DNA of 64,000 nt from Aequorivita lipolytica. Lineage in GTDB: Bacteria; Bacteroidota; Bacteroidia; Flavobacteriales; Flavobacteriaceae. The position numbers and the translations under genes are program-made. The notes beneath the pieces were generated by a model, which was not told where the DNA came from, made no database searches, and saw nothing but the letters and a program-made list of their open reading frames with translations. Below, piece after piece: positions 52,817-61,748 of this stretch (positions are counted from its first letter, which is position 1; every line of letters starts with the position of its first letter). The stretch spans positions 186,001 to 250,000 of the forward strand of contig NZ_VORU01000004.1 of NCBI RefSeq assembly GCF_007997135.1. The letters are read 5' to 3'.

Positions 52817-55800
52817 ACGACGGGTTTTTTAGGGGCTTGTACACTGCATTTTGATTGGACTGCTGTCATAAAATGCTTTTTGGCAGAAACCAAAATTGCT
52901 TTTGGACTGGACGGAATTACGTTCGTTTTTTCAATATATGCTGATGTTTCAGAAGTTCTGTGCTTCACAATCACATCATCCAAAAAGTCAACATACGGCT
53001 GGTCTTCCAAATAGGAAATGAGTTTGTTTTTGTGAAAGGCTACCCCGAAATTCAGTATAGAAGTTTCAGAATATGCCCAGGGCGACAGGTATTTTTTGAT
53101 GTCTTCCTCCAATTGTTTTGTATAGAAATTCTCATCAAAACCTATATTGAATTTCACGCCGAGTGTAACCTCAACTTCTTCATAATCTGGATTTATAATT
53201 TCTGCGGAAACGAAAAATGTGTTCAATTCATTGATATAATTTTGAATATCATTTCGCTTCGCAGTGCTTAAACGGGGTTGAAAAATATCGAAGGCATTGT
53301 TATTCTTAATATCTGGAATTACAACAATAGCAACATTTCCCGGTGCGTGATAATCATTCCCTTTGGTGTGATTAAGACATTTCACTTTATAAACTTCCGG
53401 ATATTTTTCAAGAATTAAATGCTCATAATCCCACAATGAAATGGCGCGGTCTCGGTGACGGACTCGTTCGCTCACACGGCGATAGTAGCTTTCATCGTTT
53501 TCCTCAGGTTTTCCGCCAAAGGAATTGTAGGGTTGCAAAACACTTTTTATTGCGGAATGGCGCTCGGTAAGTTTACTGATTGTTTCCGCTGGCAAACCGG
53601 TTTCAAGATGCGAAAGCTCGTTGCCGTTATTTGCAAAAGTTGCAGTAATGACTTGTGCGTGAATTTCAATAAATCTGCAAACCACATCAAAACTTTTTAG
53701 ACTTTTCGCGCGTAACCAAACCAAACCTGAACTCAGCAACGTATTGTTATTTGTGGCCTCCCGAGGAATTGCAATGGTTACGATTCCAGTTTTTAAGAAA
53801 TTATCGGTTGTATTTCCCAATAGATAATCGCTCGAAAGTTCCATCCAAGAATTGTTTGAAAGTACAGACCAAGAAATTTTTTCAGAAGAAGAAAAACTTT
53901 CTGCCAATGGATTTTCAGTTCCTTCCAGCAACTGAAACAAAAGCTGAACTTGCTTTAATGCTTCGGTATTTTCGAGCCCTATATAGAGTTCGCCGCCGGC
54001 ACAATAGGATGGAACCAAAGTTTCGGAAGTTTCCACTTGCCCAAAAGGATGCTCGTGAAAAAGTTGGATTTTTTCGAGATTAGCAGTTTCAGAAACACCA
54101 AATTCAATCTCTTGACTTGCGCTATATGCGATTTCAATTTTTTCAATAATAGGTGTGTATGGTTCATTGGGAAGCACGGTGTCTTCTTCCGTGGTTAAGG
54201 CCAAAGCGTAAACTTTTGGAAATAATGAATGTAAAAATGATTGGTTCAGTGATAATTTTATAGGACCGTTTTTACCAGCTGTATAATTTGCATTGCTAAC
54301 GGAAAGATTGCTTTCAAATATTTCCCCATTTTTGGTGAAAAGCGTAAAGGCATCATTTATTGAAACCAAATTTTCATTGTTTTCAATAGAAACTTTTGCC
54401 TTAAAATAATCGTTTCCCGTTACATAAAGGTTGCTTGGACTGGTTGTCAAATTTAAAGTCAATCCTGCAGGTTTTACATATTTTTTTGTAGCTGCATTAA
54501 AGTCGAAATAAAGCGTTTGAAAATAAAGGTTTGGCGAGAGGTTGAGATTGTTTTCATCTCTTCGGTATGCTATGTAATGTTGCTTAAAACCTGCTGGTGT
54601 GCTTAACCACGTAGCATTTAGAGATACAGTGTCCCATTTTTTGCTGAACATTTCCGGATAGTCAATATAAAACGCGGAACGCTCCATTGGTTGTGTTCCG
54701 AATGGAAAAAAAGGTTTATCTGCCGCAAGATTGCCAAAATCGTTTTTCAACTGAAGTTTTTTAGCTTTCGAAACCGAAATTTTTACGGTTGCTTTTTTTA
54801 CTTTTTTCTGAAGCAATTCGGTGTAAAGATTATACCCGACGGTGAATTCTGGTTGTTTTGTTTTTAAAAGAAATCGAAATACAGGTTGCTCCGTTTCAAA
54901 ATTTTCTATGTGAATTTCTTTGTTATAGGAAACGATTGCTTTTTCTGTTTTATCGATTTTCAAGCAAAGTTGGATTGTTTTATTTCCGATGGAAGATGTA
55001 AAACCATTGACAGAAGCTGAAATTTTAAACGGCCCTAACCATCCTTTTTCGCCCGTTGCGAAAACGTCGATACAATCAATAACCTGTGGAATATTAAAAA
55101 TAGGAATTGATTTTTCAAGATTGAAAATCACTTGAACGATGCGTTCACCTTCGACCAAATTTAAAGTTGGAGCAGCAATTGCAAAACCCAAATTGGGAGT
55201 TTCCAATGGAGATAAAGGTTTAAAATGTGTTGGATAACCAAAGGGTAACCAATTTGCATCACTTTTAAAGGGCTCGCCTTTGCCATCTGCTGAATTTACT
55301 ACCGGCGCGGCAAAAAGTCCGTTGAATTCATTCGGATTTAAACTGTTTGCTTTTCTATGATGGTAAACACTTTTTAAGGCGACAACACTAGCTTTGTTGA
55401 TTACCACTTCTTTGTCAGTTGCATATTGAATGCGTTTTCCCAAAAGATCTTTTCCGGCCTCCAGTAGCGTATGTTCATCTACTTTGGATTCAGAAAAATT
55501 TTTGGCCAATTCAAAAATTAGATGAACACTATCGGCAACCGGAGCTTTTTTATCAATTTGAAGAATTTCGTTGTAATAGAAAACCAAATGTCTTTTGGTG
55601 ATTGCGTTAAAATGCGTTTTGGAAATTTCCAGCAATTTCAGAAAACATACAAAAAGCGTAAGGTGCGGAGACAGGCGGTTGGAAGTTTCGGCTTCTGAAA
55701 GGAAATTTTTGATTTTACTTTTTTCAATAAAAAATGACTTCCAATTTCCCGAAGGAATTGTAGCATTTTCTATTGAAAAATAATTGACTTCGAAAGCAAA

Positions 55801-55941
55801 ATTATATGCAAATTTCATCCAATCTTCCGTTGAAAAATCGTTCAAATTCAGATTTTCTGGAAGCATGGCGCTGATGGACCTTTGGGTCTGTTCGGTACCC
55901 TTTTGGTTTATCAGAAATTTATTTTCGCAGTTATTTGCCAT
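52804..55941 (-). CDS. Baseplate J-like protein (Afp11-like)
   Basis: This is a 1045-residue protein. The C-terminal third has the baseplate J/gp47 pattern, with NDESYYRRVSERVRHRDRAISLWDYEHLILEKYPEVYKVKC cut by conserved Arg/Tyr/Glu positions. It is followed by VAIVVIPDIKN and a late segment on gp47-like strands (VTLGVKFNIGFDENFYTKQL). The N-terminal two thirds are large beta-rich extensions, as in Bacteroidota eCIS. It would connect the wedge to the spike hub. Length is above phage J proteins but ordinary for eCIS. Start and stop interlock with gp25 (6 nt gap) and the Afp12-like gene (13 nt overlap). Confidence 0.82.
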   Translation of the reverse strand: MANNCENKFLINQKGTEQTQRSISAMLPENLNLNDFSTEDWMKFAYNFAFEVNYFSIENATIPSGNWKSFFIEKSKIKNFLSEAETSNRLSPHLTLFVCFLKLLEISKTHFNAITKRHLVFYYNEILQIDKKAPVADSVHLIFELAKNFSESKVDEHTLLEAGKDLLGKRIQYATDKEVVINKASVVALKSVYHHRKANSLNPNEFNGLFAAPVVNSADGKGEPFKSDANWLPFGYPTHFKPLSPLETPNLGFAIAAPTLNLVEGERIVQVIFNLEKSIPIFNIPQVIDCIDVFATGEKGWLGPFKISASVNGFTSSIGNKTIQLCLKIDKTEKAIVSYNKEIHIENFETEQPVFRFLLKTKQPEFTVGYNLYTELLQKKVKKATVKISVSKAKKLQLKNDFGNLAADKPFFPFGTQPMERSAFYIDYPEMFSKKWDTVSLNATWLSTPAGFKQHYIAYRRDENNLNLSPNLYFQTLYFDFNAATKKYVKPAGLTLNLTTSPSNLYVTGNDYFKAKVSIENNENLVSINDAFTLFTKNGEIFESNLSVSNANYTAGKNGPIKLSLNQSFLHSLFPKVYALALTTEEDTVLPNEPYTPIIEKIEIAYSASQEIEFGVSETANLEKIQLFHEHPFGQVETSETLVPSYCAGGELYIGLENTEALKQVQLLFQLLEGTENPLAESFSSSEKISWSVLSNNSWMELSSDYLLGNTTDNFLKTGIVTIAIPREATNNNTLLSSGLVWLRAKSLKSFDVVCRFIEIHAQVITATFANNGNELSHLETGLPAETISKLTERHSAIKSVLQPYNSFGGKPEENDESYYRRVSERVRHRDRAISLWDYEHLILEKYPEVYKVKCLNHTKGNDYHAPGNVAIVVIPDIKNNNAFDIFQPRLSTAKRNDIQNYINELNTFFVSAEIINPDYEEVEVTLGVKFNIGFDENFYTKQLEEDIKKYLSPWAYSETSILNFGVAFHKNKLISYLEDQPYVDFLDDVIVKHRTSETSAYIEKTNVIPSSPKAILVSAKKHFMTAVQSKCSVQAPKKPVVCLP

Positions 55942-55947
55942 GGTTTT

Positions 55948-56358
55948 TTATACTTCGGTGCCTTCGGTTTTATAGAATGGAAAAACCATATTTGCCCGAG
56001 AATTTGTGATTCGAACAACGTATTCAATTTTTATAAGAATTTCACCGTTTAGTTCGTTTGTTGCGTCTAATGTTATTTCTTGAGTTTCAATCCGTGGTTC
56101 GTAATAAAGGATTGCGTTACTTATTAATTCTTTTATATAAGTTTTTAGGGTTACATCTAGCGGTTGGAATAAAAGCTCTTCCAAATTGCATCCGTAATTG
56201 GGAAGCATTACGCGTTCGCCCAATCTTGTAGACAATAGAATCTCAAGACTTTTATTGATGTCAACTACACCTGTTGTAGTTACCAATCCGCCCGTTTTCT
56301 TGTCGAAATGCGGTGGAAAACTCCATCCTTCGCCTAAAAATATTTCTGATGTATTCAT
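55948..56358 (-). CDS. gp25-like baseplate wedge protein (Afp9-like)
   Basis: This is a 136-residue protein with the gp25 fold signature: GEGWSFPPHFDKKTGGLVTTTGVVDI at the start, then LLSTRLGERVMLPNYGCNLEELLFQP, where the R-x-G-E-R-x-x-x-P-x-x-G core is conserved in T4 gp25, TssE and Afp9. It nucleates sheath assembly on the baseplate. Gene order beside PAAR and J is as in other contractile systems. The length is typical. Confidence 0.92.
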   Translation of the reverse strand: MNTSEIFLGEGWSFPPHFDKKTGGLVTTTGVVDINKSLEILLSTRLGERVMLPNYGCNLEELLFQPLDVTLKTYIKELISNAILYYEPRIETQEITLDATNELNGEILIKIEYVVRITNSRANMVFPFYKTEGTEV

Positions 56359-56406
56359 ATTAATTATTTTCTGTTTCTATTCTTTATTTCCGTCATCCGT
56401 CATTTA

Positions 56407-56700
56407 TCATCCACCAATCAAAACCGTGAACTCTCCTAAAACGATGCTTCCCCCGTGTGCTGTGCTATCACCCAAACGTGCTGCTGGCATTCCGCCAATA
56501 AGAACCGATGATGAGCCCATAATAATTGAATCCGGGGGCCCTGCACAGGTTGCCATATCTCCAACTCTTGCCGCGGGCATTCCACCAATCAAAACGGTTG
56601 GCTCTCCGGCAGGAAGTATTGGTCCACCCACGTGTGGACTTCCGTTTGGGTTTGCCATTGGGCAAACGTGCATATCGTTTATTCTGGCTGCTGGAGGCAT
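56407..56700 (-). CDS. PAAR-domain spike tip (Afp10-like)
   Basis: This 97-residue protein is made of three short beta repeats, each with a P-A-A-R motif: MPPAARINDMHVC, GGMPAARVGDMATC and GGMPAARLGDSTAHGG. His and Cys residues between them would bind the single zinc that sharpens the PAAR cone. It caps the VgrG-like spike encoded upstream and could carry a C-terminal toxin in other systems, but here it ends directly after the cone, so effectors must be loaded elsewhere. Confidence 0.95.
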   Translation of the reverse strand: MPPAARINDMHVCPMANPNGSPHVGGPILPAGEPTVLIGGMPAARVGDMATCAGPPDSIIMGSSSVLIGGMPAARLGDSTAHGGSIVLGEFTVLIGG

Positions 56701-56739
56701 AGTTGGTTGTTGGTTAATAGTTATTGGTGTTAGTTTTTT

Positions 56740-58485
56740 TTAATTTATTTGAACCAAAGATCCTTTTAAAACTGCAATAGCGCTGGTTGAAACTTCTGCG
56801 CCGCCACTGCCTTCGGCTTTAAATTGGGCGTTGGCCTTTATGTTTACGTTCATTGCTTCAATGGTGCAATCTCCGGTTGCTTTTATGCTGAAATCTTTTC
56901 CGCTTTCAATAGCAATTCCGTCACTGTCCATTGTTATTGCATTTCTATTGTCATCTTCAATTTTGATAACTCCCGAATCTTCATCGATTGTGACTTTTTT
57001 ACCAGCTGGAGTTTCTATTATTATGGATTTTTTATCGTCATTGAAAATTAATTTCATTTCGCTTCGGGTAACAAAACCTTTTTGGTGATTGTCATCGGAA
57101 GCTGTAAATGGTGCCGGTTTTGCGCTGCTGTGAAGCATTCCAAGAATAACAGCGTGATTGGGATCGTCGTTTATAAAACCGACAATTACTTCATCGCCAA
57201 TTTCAGGTAAGAAGAAAGAACCACGATTGTTCCCAGCGTCTAAAGTGGCAACTCGAGTCCAAATGCCTTGTTCGTCATTGTTGATGATTGGTATTTTTAC
57301 TAAAATCCTGTCCTCACCATCGGGATCTGATTCTAATTGTGAAACCACACCAATTTGCAATCCACTTACCGCGGGGATTATTCCAGAAGCTGGTGATTCT
57401 GAAACGTCATAGGTTTCGCTGAACCATTTTGGGTTCATTCCGAATTCAGCATCTACCGTCCAGTTACCTTCTGCTATTTCGTGACGAACGGCACTGATGA
57501 ATATTTTTCCGTTGAAGCGGTCGCCAACGCCTTCCAGCTTTAGCATCGTTCCGGGTTTTACTGCTGGAATTCCTTGAAACTTTACGCGTCCGCGAGTTTT
57601 TGAAAGTTGCTGAAAAAGACTTTTCGCGTCGCTCCAATTTTGTAATTGAGTTGAATTGTAATTTCCACCGTGTTTCAATTCAAGGTTTTCGAGATCGATT
57701 ATTTCTGCCAAATCTGAAACTGAAATATTTCCGTTCAAAGAAATTCCGGGATCAGTGGCTTCGGCTTCCACAATTTCATGTTCCGAAGGATTCCAACCGT
57801 AAGCGGTAATTGTATTGAACTGGTTACGGGCATCCATTTCGGCATCAAAATCGAGTAGGGTAGCACCAAATGCAACGGTTTCGATAGCATCTTGGGACAA
57901 ATCGGGTTTTGAAATTTTTATTTTTCCGTCATCAACGGTGCAAATTTGCCCGTTTATTTGGGCGCGTGTCATTATAAAATCCCAATCGGAAGCGCGGTAT
58001 TGAACCATTTCTTTATTTGTAAATGAAGTGGATTCGATATCGCTTTGCAGATTATATTTTCCTAATATTTCTTCAATAATATCGCTATCCTTGCTTTCGT
58101 AATAATAATTACTTTTTCTGCCAATGGTCATTTTAACTGCTTCATCCCTGCATTCCACAATTAATACTGAATTACGCTTTCTAATTTTTATACTGTGTTT
58201 TATAATAATTCCTTTGAAAATAGTTTCTTCATCGCTGTGATAACCTGCTTTTATTTCTATATTTTTTCCTGGAATAAGTAATTCTTCATTGCTTAAACTG
58301 AAATTTTGCGAAGCCGCTTCACCATCAAGAAACACAATTTGTGCAAAGGGAATGCGATTGATTTCCTTTTCAACCGAAATATTTTTTACTTGATGAACAG
58401 CAGAAATCTCAGTGCCTTCAATCAAAATTCTGAAGGTGACCAAATCAGCACTACGGGAGGTTTCTATGGTTCTATTGTTATTCAT
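56740..58485 (-). CDS. VgrG-like spike protein (Afp8-like)
   Basis: This is a 581-residue protein. Residues 1-355 are a gp27-like hub (VSVEKEINRIPFAQIVFLDGEA, then AGYHSDEETIFKGIIIKH). Residues about 375-455 form a gp5-type OB domain (GVVSQLESDPDGEDRILVKIP, then GSFFLPEIGDEVIVGFINDDP). The rest is a trimeric beta-helical needle with short repeats (VTIDEDSGVIKIEDDN, then ATGDCTIEAMNVNIKA). No lysozyme or toxin extension is present. It forms the central puncturing spike that the PAAR protein tips. The next gene follows after 39 nt. Confidence 0.93.
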   Translation of the reverse strand: MNNNRTIETSRSADLVTFRILIEGTEISAVHQVKNISVEKEINRIPFAQIVFLDGEAASQNFSLSNEELLIPGKNIEIKAGYHSDEETIFKGIIIKHSIKIRKRNSVLIVECRDEAVKMTIGRKSNYYYESKDSDIIEEILGKYNLQSDIESTSFTNKEMVQYRASDWDFIMTRAQINGQICTVDDGKIKISKPDLSQDAIETVAFGATLLDFDAEMDARNQFNTITAYGWNPSEHEIVEAEATDPGISLNGNISVSDLAEIIDLENLELKHGGNYNSTQLQNWSDAKSLFQQLSKTRGRVKFQGIPAVKPGTMLKLEGVGDRFNGKIFISAVRHEIAEGNWTVDAEFGMNPKWFSETYDVSESPASGIIPAVSGLQIGVVSQLESDPDGEDRILVKIPIINNDEQGIWTRVATLDAGNNRGSFFLPEIGDEVIVGFINDDPNHAVILGMLHSSAKPAPFTASDDNHQKGFVTRSEMKLIFNDDKKSIIIETPAGKKVTIDEDSGVIKIEDDNRNAITMDSDGIAIESGKDFSIKATGDCTIEAMNVNIKANAQFKAEGSGGAEVSTSAIAVLKGSLVQIN

Positions 58486-58486
58486 T

Positions 58487-59173
58487 TTAAGATACTTTTT
58501 CTATGGGTGGAAATTTAATTTGTTGTCCAGGTTTTAATCTTCTGAAATTTGTCAGATTATTAGCGGCGGCTACTTGTAAATAATATTTTGAATCACCATA
58601 AATTTTGAAAGTCATTAAAGGCAGGGTGTCGCCTTCCTTCACAATCCTGATGTGTGTGAGATCGGGAGAATTGTTATTCTCTCTAGCCAATCGCAACAGC
58701 TCGTCCACAACTCCTTTAAAACTAGCTGTAACAACGGCACGCAACGGAACTCCATCTGGTGAAAATAGTTTGTACTCAATAGACATTTCAGATAAAATGC
58801 CTTTAAAGAGAAGTGTACCCCAACCAATCATTAAATAGTTTGGCTTGTGCTCGTCGCCATTGTAATCAAAAACTATTCTTTTGAACCGTTCAATATCTGC
58901 AACTATTCCTACCCCCAATGTATTGGCGTGTCCTTTAACAGCCCCTGTTCTGTCAAAGAGAAATTCGAGAGTTAAGTCTTCTGGCAGCGAACGCACGTAC
59001 TTAGGCTGTGTAGCGCTGGTACCTTGGCCTTGTGCTTCGGTGTACTCAACTTTATATTTGAATGCGTATTTTTCTGGATTCAATAGTGAAGAAAAAATAC
59101 CGTCACCCACTAATTGGGTGAATTTATTATCGCGATACGCTATTATTTTAAGGTTTGTTAGTTCGCCTTTCAT
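58487..59173 (-). CDS. LysM-containing hub/adaptor protein (Afp7-like)
   Basis: This is a 228-residue protein. Residues 1-175 are beta-rich and conserved among contractile systems as a tube-to-spike adaptor (YTEAQGQGTSATQPKYVRSLPEDL split by conserved Pro/Leu, then LEFLFDRTGAV). The C-terminal about 50 residues are a LysM domain (VKEGDTLPLMTFKIYGDSKY, then AAANNLTNFRRLKPGQQIKFP). In Afp and PVC the equivalent Afp7 joins the inner tube to the spike. LysM may dock to the next component rather than to peptidoglycan. Its ATG overlaps the stop of the DUF5908 gene by one base. Confidence 0.9.
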   Translation of the reverse strand: MKGELTNLKIIAYRDNKFTQLVGDGIFSSLLNPEKYAFKYKVEYTEAQGQGTSATQPKYVRSLPEDLTLEFLFDRTGAVKGHANTLGVGIVADIERFKRIVFDYNGDEHKPNYLMIGWGTLLFKGILSEMSIEYKLFSPDGVPLRAVVTASFKGVVDELLRLARENNNSPDLTHIRIVKEGDTLPLMTFKIYGDSKYYLQVAAANNLTNFRRLKPGQQIKFPPIEKVS

Positions 59174-59334
59174 TATCGTTCTTTTTTACGGGATTTAATA
59201 TTGAAAACTTCTTCTATACAGGTTTTTATTAAATCGTCCATTTTGCCTTCCAGTTTTTTGTTTTGGGAGACATTGGATTGTTCGTTACCATTCACATTTA
59301 TCTTTATGTGAAGTTCTTTGATTTCGATAGGCAT
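59173..59334 (-). CDS. DUF5908-family small eCIS protein
   Basis: This is a 53-residue protein, ATG at 59332-59334 and TAA at 59173-59175. The opening MPIEIKELHIKINVNGNE is characteristic of DUF5908 proteins, short acidic or amphipathic polypeptides encoded in eCIS and tail-like loci between tube and LysM genes, exactly the position here. The remainder ends with a short helix, MDDLIKTCIEEVFNIK, and a basic tail (SRKKER). It starts 2 nt after the tube gene and overlaps the next ATG by one base. The role is unknown. An assembly factor or tube-adaptor peptide is plausible. Confidence 0.8.
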   Translation of the reverse strand: MPIEIKELHIKINVNGNEQSNVSQNKKLEGKMDDLIKTCIEEVFNIKSRKKER

Positions 59335-59335
59335 T

Positions 59336-59779
59336 TTATACGAGTCTGAAATAGTTATACGCTAACTCAATAGTTTCAATGGTCACTTTGCTTTCTTCAG
59401 CATTTAGTTCTGCGATATCCCACTTTACCGGATATGCGTGAACCACATTCCAAGTAACGAGTGGTTCGTGTTTTTCATTCAGTAATTTCACTGTAAGATC
59501 GACAGGCTCAAACTGAAAATTTTCAATGGCACTTTGACACCATTTTATAAGTTCAGAATTTGTAACCATTCCCCTTTTTAAAATCAGGTTTGGAAATTTT
59601 GACCTTACCGGAAGTTTATGTTTGAATCTGTTTTCGCCACCCTCGGCAAATTCTTCGGTCTCAATATCTACGGAAAGACCAGATACCGATTGAAACTGAA
59701 CATCTTTATCTTGCGAGGAAATTCCGTTGAATTCCACCTTAAAATGAAAACTTACTGGAGGATATGGATCGCTCATCAA
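59336..59779 (-). CDS. Tail tube protein, second paralogue
   Basis: This is a 147-residue gp19-like tube protein with the pattern VSFHFKVEFNGIS, FQSVSGLSVDIETEEFAEGG, FPNLILKRGMVTNSELIKWC and VTIETIELAYNYF. It forms hexameric rings of the inner tube. It is clearly related to, but different from, the first tube protein encoded just upstream (overlap ATGA). In Afp and PVC such paralogues serve as the main tube and as an end-ring protein next to the baseplate. The variant surface residues of this copy fit the latter role but do not prove it. Confidence 0.88.
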   Translation of the reverse strand: MMSDPYPPVSFHFKVEFNGISSQDKDVQFQSVSGLSVDIETEEFAEGGENRFKHKLPVRSKFPNLILKRGMVTNSELIKWCQSAIENFQFEPVDLTVKLLNEKHEPLVTWNVVHAYPVKWDIAELNAEESKVTIETIELAYNYFRLV

Positions 59780-60213
59780 TCTCCGTTTTGAATTGTTAAA
59801 CCTTCGTGTGCAATTTCTAGCGTTTCAATAGCGGTTTCGTTGCCGTCGCCCTTTAAATCTGTAGATTGCACCTTAAGTGGAAAGGCATTCTTTACTTTCC
59901 AAACCATTACAGGTTCGTGTTCCTCGTTTAGTAAAGAAATGGTTATGTCTCGGCGTTCAATTGTGTTTAGGCTTACGGTATTCCACCATTGGTAAAACTC
60001 ATTGTCGTTCGCAAAAGATCCACGCTTTAAAGTAATGTTGCTATATTTTTGCATCCCCGGCATTTTAATTTTGCTGTATTCTGGGCTTGCACCGTGACGG
60101 TATTCTATAAGTTCGGTTTCTACATCTAGTCCACTTACTTCGGTAAAACCTATGTTTGTTCCTCCCCAGTCCACTGAGAAATGAAACTTTACTAAAGGAT
60201 ATGTGTTGGCCAT
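59776..60213 (-). CDS. Tail tube protein, first paralogue
   Basis: This is a 145-residue gp19-like tube protein: VKFHFSVDWGGTNIGFTEVSGLDVETELIEYRHG (conserved core), YSNITLKRGSFANDNEFYQWW, ISLLNEEHEPVMVWKVKNAF and ETAIETLEIAHEGL. It has the canonical layout of the main inner tube subunit (Afp1/Pvc1 type). It is encoded directly after the sheath gene (102-nt gap with no other frame) and before the second tube gene with a 4-nt overlap. Confidence 0.9.
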   Translation of the reverse strand: MANTYPLVKFHFSVDWGGTNIGFTEVSGLDVETELIEYRHGASPEYSKIKMPGMQKYSNITLKRGSFANDNEFYQWWNTVSLNTIERRDITISLLNEEHEPVMVWKVKNAFPLKVQSTDLKGDGNETAIETLEIAHEGLTIQNGD

Positions 60214-60315
60214 TTTTTCTATGTTTTAAGTTATTGCGTTAAAAAGTTATTGTCTCCTTAAACCTCCCAATGGGTGACTTCTCAATCTTTGGAATTATTT
60301 TTACTAATTACTAAA

Positions 60316-61740
60316 TTAGGCTTCTTGCATTTTATGAGAGAATTTGAGAACGATGAATTCTGCAGGACGAACTGCTGCCATGCCTATTTCAATATTCATA
60401 ATTCCGTTTAGAATATCGTCTGCGGTCATGGTTTCTCCCAAACCAACCCGCACATAAAATGCTTGTTCAGGTTTGGCTCCGGCAAGGGCTCCTGCGCGCC
60501 ACTGAAGAATTAAGAAGTTTTCAATCATTGCGCGCACTTTTACCCAAGTGTTGGCATCGTTAGGTTCGAAAACAAATTGTGCTGTAGCTTTTTCAACAGA
60601 TTCCTCTACCATATTGAAAAAACGACGCACTGGAACGTATTTCCATTCGTTATCGTTACCGGCAAGTGTGCGTGCACCCCAAACCAAAATACCCTTACCT
60701 GTAAAGGAGCGAATGGCGTTAATAGATTTTCCAGAAGTATGAATGTTCAAATCCTGTTGGGCCTCGTGGGTAATTTTAATAGTTGGCTCCACGGCTGCAC
60801 TAACAGATTCGTTTGCGGGTGCTTTCCAAACTCCACGATTGCTATCTACACGAGCATAGATGCCAGCCATTGCACTGCTTGGTGGAAGCGTAACATATTG
60901 CTTTTCCAACTCCGTTTTTATTTTATTGTATAGTATTAAGTTGAAATCACTATCGGCACTATCTGCAAGTTCGTCAAGCTTTTTTGTATCATAAACGCCT
61001 GTAGAAGTTGTATTCGTTTCGTCAGTAATACTGTGAGCCAGGGTTATATCTGCATCATTATAAGCATAGCTATAAACCGTTTTCAAGAAAGGATGATAAG
61101 CGGCACCGTATTTCAATAAATCTACACCATTGCCCAATGATGCTGTATTGCGAATATTATCGCTATTGTTTGCAAAAGCATCAATAATAACAAAACGATC
61201 TTTTAGCTTTTGAGACTGCATCAAGGCTTTGTTAATAAGTGAATAGTAGCTATCGGTGGTTGAAACAGCCATTGCATCTGGAAAGACATATAATGTAGGT
61301 TCATCAAATTTTTCAAGCTCGTTCAAACCAGCAACAAGAGCCAGTTGGCTTACGCTGCCACCCGTATAATCTCCGACTGAACAGATGTAGCAAGGCCCGC
61401 CACCATTATCAAAATACATGCGCATTGCATAGTACATCACAAAAGGACTTAACGTAGGCATAGCCACACTAAACTTTTGAGCCAATAGTTTAATTGGCGG
61501 TCCACTGTTGATGGTATCTTTAATGGTTACAGTAATTGCAGCCTCGTTTTGGGCTTTCCCAAAATAGGTTTCGTACTCCAATAGCGAAACGATACGTTTT
61601 GGTTTGTTCTGAACAGTTGTATCACTGATTTGCGTGTAGCCTATAAAGGCTGGAATTGCTGTCTCCACTTGTGCCACCGATGGTGGAAATTTTGATATTT
61701 CCTCCACATAGACCCCGGGTGTTTTGTAAGTAGTTGCCAT
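60316..61740 (-). CDS. Contractile tail sheath protein
   Basis: This is a 474-residue sheath. The N-terminal arm YKTPGVYVEEISKFPPSVAQVETAIPAFIGYT and the C-terminal domain WRAGALAGAKPEQAFYVRVGLGETMTADDILNG, cut by conserved Gly and Ala, are the family's handshake elements that link subunits into a contractile helix. Residues about 120-330 form the variable outer domain. Afp-type systems usually encode two or three sheaths, but this operon has only one. It is placed third in the operon after the terminator gene, which is the normal eCIS position. Confidence 0.95.
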   Translation of the reverse strand: MATTYKTPGVYVEEISKFPPSVAQVETAIPAFIGYTQISDTTVQNKPKRIVSLLEYETYFGKAQNEAAITVTIKDTINSGPPIKLLAQKFSVAMPTLSPFVMYYAMRMYFDNGGGPCYICSVGDYTGGSVSQLALVAGLNELEKFDEPTLYVFPDAMAVSTTDSYYSLINKALMQSQKLKDRFVIIDAFANNSDNIRNTASLGNGVDLLKYGAAYHPFLKTVYSYAYNDADITLAHSITDETNTTSTGVYDTKKLDELADSADSDFNLILYNKIKTELEKQYVTLPPSSAMAGIYARVDSNRGVWKAPANESVSAAVEPTIKITHEAQQDLNIHTSGKSINAIRSFTGKGILVWGARTLAGNDNEWKYVPVRRFFNMVEESVEKATAQFVFEPNDANTWVKVRAMIENFLILQWRAGALAGAKPEQAFYVRVGLGETMTADDILNGIMNIEIGMAAVRPAEFIVLKFSHKMQEA

Positions 61741-61748
61741 AGTTTCTG

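Noticed and set aside
56198-56743. 181-residue open frame on the plus strand over the PAAR and gp25 genes
   Set aside because: It is an antisense shadow of the repetitive Gly/Pro-rich PAAR gene, with no family match and no sensible start context.
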